DNA of 64,000 nucleotides, from NCBI GenBank assembly GCA_940746715.1, contig CALNWN010000004.1, forward strand, positions 124,001 to 188,000, read 5' to 3'. Under the pieces are notes generated by a model. The model was not told the DNA's origin and did not search any database. It saw only the letters and a list, made by a program, of their open reading frames with translations. Positions within the stretch are counted from its first letter, which is position 1; each line of letters opens with the position of its first letter. A program made the position numbers and the translations under genes. Origin of the DNA: an uncultured Paraburkholderia sp. Its GTDB lineage: Bacteria > Pseudomonadota > Gammaproteobacteria > Burkholderiales > Burkholderiaceae. Below are positions 61,959 through 64,000 of the stretch, piece by piece.

Positions 61959-63162
61959 ATGAATCATCCGAAAGAGTGGACGGTGCCGGATCATGTCCCG
62001 CCAGAACTGGTGGCCGATTTCGACTATAGGAATCCGCCAGGTGCGCAAGATGACGTCCATCTGGCGTGGAAGATGTTGCACGCCGGCCCTGATATCGTCT
62101 GGTCCCCTTACTATGGCGGGCATTGGATCGCCACGCGGGGGGAGGACATCGAGACTATGCAGAAGGACTCTGTCCGCTTCTCGCATCGCAGTGTAAACAT
62201 CCCGCCGCTCAGCGAGATGCAAGTGGTTTCGCTTGAACTCGACCCGCCCGAACATACTTCATACCGCAATCTGATCACGCCCGCGTTTCTCCCGCAGGCC
62301 ATTGCGTCTCTGGAAAACGACGTGCGTAGCCTGGCCGTCGAACGGCTCGAGAAGCTCGCGTCACGCGGCGAATGCGAATTCGTCTCCGAGTTCGCGAAGA
62401 TCCTGCCGATCGTCATTTTTCTGCGTCTCGCGGATCTTCCGTTGAGCGATCGCGAACAGTTGCTGGAATGGGCAGAGTGGGCCGTGCGCGGCAACGTCGA
62501 CGAGCGCAACGAATCGCAGCACCGGCTGATTGGCTATATCTCCACTTGGGTGGAAAAGCGCAAGGCAGAAGCGGGCGGTGATCTGGTCAGCCTGATCGCC
62601 AATGCGCAGATCGAGGGCAAGCCGATCAGCCCGGAGCGGATGTTCGGGATGTTCATCGTGGTGCTGTTCGGCGGCCTCGATACGGTCGCCTCGATGATGG
62701 GCTTCATCGCGCGCTTTCTCGCCGAGAATCCGGCGCACCGGCGGCAGCTGATCGATAAGCCCGAACTGATGGTTTCGTGCGTCGACGTAGCTGATACGGC
62801 GCTTTGGCGTGGCCAATACGGCGCGGCTCATCACCCAGGACATGGAATACAAGGGCGTTCAGTTCAAGAAGGGCGAGCAGATCCTGCTGCCGAACTCGCT
62901 GTTCGGCCTGGACGATCGCAAGTTTAGCGATCCGCTCACCGTCGATATGACGCGCAAGCCGGTGCTACATGCGGCTTTCGGCAATGGACCGCATCGCTGC
63001 CCGGGATCATTCCTGGCTCGCACCGAGATCAAGGTGTTCCTGCAGGAATGGCTTAAACGTATTCCGGATTTCCGCATTCGCGAGGGCGACAAGCCGCGAT
63101 GCGGTTCGGGTTCGGTCAACGGCATGCTTCATCTGCCGCTGGTCTGGGACGTCGCTTCCTGA
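61959..63162 (+). pseudogene. P450cam-like cytochrome P450 (CYP101 type), one frameshift
   Basis: A P450 of about 400 residues close to P450cam of P. putida. The N-terminus (VPDHVPPELVADFDYRNPPG, GGHWIATRGEDIE), the I-helix region FGGLDTVASMMGF, the late segment KKGEQILLPNSLFGLDDRKF and the heme loop FGNGPHRCPGSFLAR all align with it. The frame breaks at about 62791: CVDV in one frame and ELIRRFGVANTARLITQDM in the other, explained by one extra T. It would hydroxylate a monoterpene-sized substrate. It is divergent from the SDR gene. Confidence 0.85.
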
Positions 63163-63195
63163 AACATCCCCACCATCAACGACCTATCGACGATC

Positions 63196-63309
63196 ATGAA
63201 AAGGTGGCAATGCATTTTTTGCGGGTTTTACTACGACGAAGCAGAGGGACTTCCGGCGGAGGGTATCGCGCCCGGCACGCGATGGGAGGACATCCCGGAT
63301 AACGGTTGG
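63196..63309 (+). pseudogene. Rubredoxin, C-terminal half deleted
   Basis: The first 35 residues are a classic rubredoxin ([34 protein letters not shown]), with the first CxxC iron-ligand pair. The second pair (CPDCG) is absent; after DIPDNGW the sequence is a terminator and the end of the thiolase gene. A deletion of at least 60 bp is inferred. Rubredoxin would supply electrons to an oxygenase of the cluster. Confidence 0.8.
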
Positions 63310-63310
63310 A

Positions 63311-63337
63311 CAACGCACGGCGCAAGGCCGTGCGTTG
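63311..63337. terminator. Perfect 11-bp hairpin terminator
   Basis: Arms CAACGCACGGC and GCCGTGCGTTG pair perfectly around a 5-base loop between the convergent rubredoxin and thiolase genes. It probably ends both transcripts. Confidence 0.7.
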
Positions 63338-63349
63338 CATCGCGAGGCG

Positions 63350-64000
63350 TCAAACTCGCTCGAACACCGCAGCAATGCCCTGGCCGCCGCCAATGCACAT
63401 GGTCAGCCGTAACGGCCTTTGCGGCGCGAAAGTTCGTGCACGAGGGTCGTCATGATTCGCACGCCGGTTGCGCCAATCGGATGGCCGAGCGAGATTCCGG
63501 AGCCGTTCACGTTGAGCCGGTCGGTATCGTGCCAGTTCCAGCCTTTGAGCACCGCAAGCACCTGACACGCGAACGCTTCGTTGACCTCCACGAGATCCAT
63601 TTGCTCGAGCGTGAGACCTGTACGAGCCATTAGCTTTTGCACCGCCGGCACCGGGCCGATGCCCATGCGTAACGGCTCGCAGCCTGTCGCCGCCCATCCG
63701 GTGAGCCAGGCGATCGGTTCGAGGCCGAGTGCTTCGAGACGGTCTTCCGCCACCACGAGGCATGCGGCGGCATCGTTCTGCTGACTGGAGTTGCCCGCGG
63801 TGACCGTGCCGCCGGGCATCAGCGCGCGAAGCTTGCCGAGGCTTGCCATGCTGGCGTCGGCTCGGAACCCCTCGTCTCAGGAAAACAGCACTGGCTCGCC
63901 CTTTTTCTGCGGCACGCTGACTGCAACGACTTCTTCGGCCATGCGGCCCGATTCCCACGCTGCTGCCGCGCGCTGATGACTGAGTAGCGCGAACTCGTCG
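63350..64000 (-). pseudogene. Thiolase (acetyl-CoA acyltransferase), start off the right edge
   Basis: The C-terminal half of a thiolase. Blocks are [39 protein letters not shown] (NEAF), [20 protein letters not shown] (GHPxGxTG) and [18 protein letters not shown] (the catalytic Cys of CxGxGxG). Two lesions are seen: a TGA at 63879-63877 in place of the Arg in LFS-R-DEGFRAD, and a one-base shift near 63410-63418 just before the last motif, so the native frame ends at 63403 without the catalytic Cys. It would make acetyl-CoA in the last step of beta-oxidation. Confidence 0.85.

Noticed and set aside
1..64000. Recoded stop codon (alternative genetic code)
   Set aside because: All three stop codons interrupt genes, and intact genes use them normally as ends; decay explains the pattern better.

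Overview
The window looks like a replicon of a high-GC beta-proteobacterium of the Burkholderiaceae (Burkholderia, Paraburkholderia or Caballeronia type). The reasons are the codon use, the MdtABC arrangement, the Burkholderia-type porin, the Burkholderia-type integrase, and catabolic clusters for aromatic and terpenoid-like compounds. The most striking general feature is gene decay. Roughly a quarter of the genes are intact. The rest carry 1-2 base frameshifts, in-frame stops (several in place of Trp, Tyr, Gln or Arg codons), or large deletions that fuse unrelated genes. Some small indels could be assembly errors, but the deletion junctions (mdtB/mdtC, mandelate dehydrogenase/livH, porin/Rieske oxygenase, acyl-CoA dehydrogenase/ferredoxin reductase, inside an AMP ligase, inside a GGDEF-EAL protein) cannot be. 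This fits a lineage under genome erosion, for example a recent plant or animal symbiont (inference).

Layout. 1-11.1 kb: a GGDEF-EAL remnant, an EAL-HDOD protein, a periplasmic peroxiredoxin, a membrane protein, a broken mdtABC-type RND efflux operon and an IclR regulator. 11.6-29.2 kb: a defence island bounded by an integrase fragment (11.8 kb) and a decayed tyrosine recombinase (29.2-27.5 kb). 29.5-31.4 kb: one hypothetical protein and degraded DNA. 31.4-43.1 kb: a mandelate/benzoylformate catabolic cluster (truncated LysR, benzoylformate decarboxylase, benzaldehyde-type dehydrogenase, aromatic-acid MFS transporter, mandelate dehydrogenase remnant), then a branched-chain-type ABC transporter, a LuxR regulator and a porin. 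43.1-64 kb: a large catabolic cluster for a cyclic, probably terpenoid or steroid-like, substrate: Rieske oxygenase, KstD-like flavoprotein, 2-oxoacid dehydrogenase E1a/E1b/lipoyl/E2, AMP ligase, two enoyl-CoA hydratases, acyl-CoA dehydrogenase, ferredoxin reductase, TetR, two P450s (one close to P450cam), GMC oxidoreductase, EstB-like hydrolase, MaoC-like hydratase, CitE-like lyase, SDR, rubredoxin and thiolase.

The most interesting system is a retron on the minus strand at about 17.1-14.4 kb. It has a phosphoribosyltransferase (PRTase)/winged-helix effector, then a roughly 204-nt non-coding RNA locus with perfect 10-bp a1/a2 inverted repeats and a long msd-like hairpin, then a reverse transcriptase with a YADD active site. 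The effector stop codon lies inside a1 and the likely RT start codon lies inside a2. A cyclic-phosphate-processing receiver (cREC) gene sits just upstream in the same direction. The same-strand block continues upstream with two DUF262 (GmrSD-like) genes coupled by an ATGA overlap, a three-Cys-motif partner (TcmP) gene and its DUF5131 partner. On the plus strand follow a second TcmP and a DUF262-HEPN pair. The effector and the RT each carry one apparent frameshift, so activity in this strain is doubtful, but the architecture is clear.
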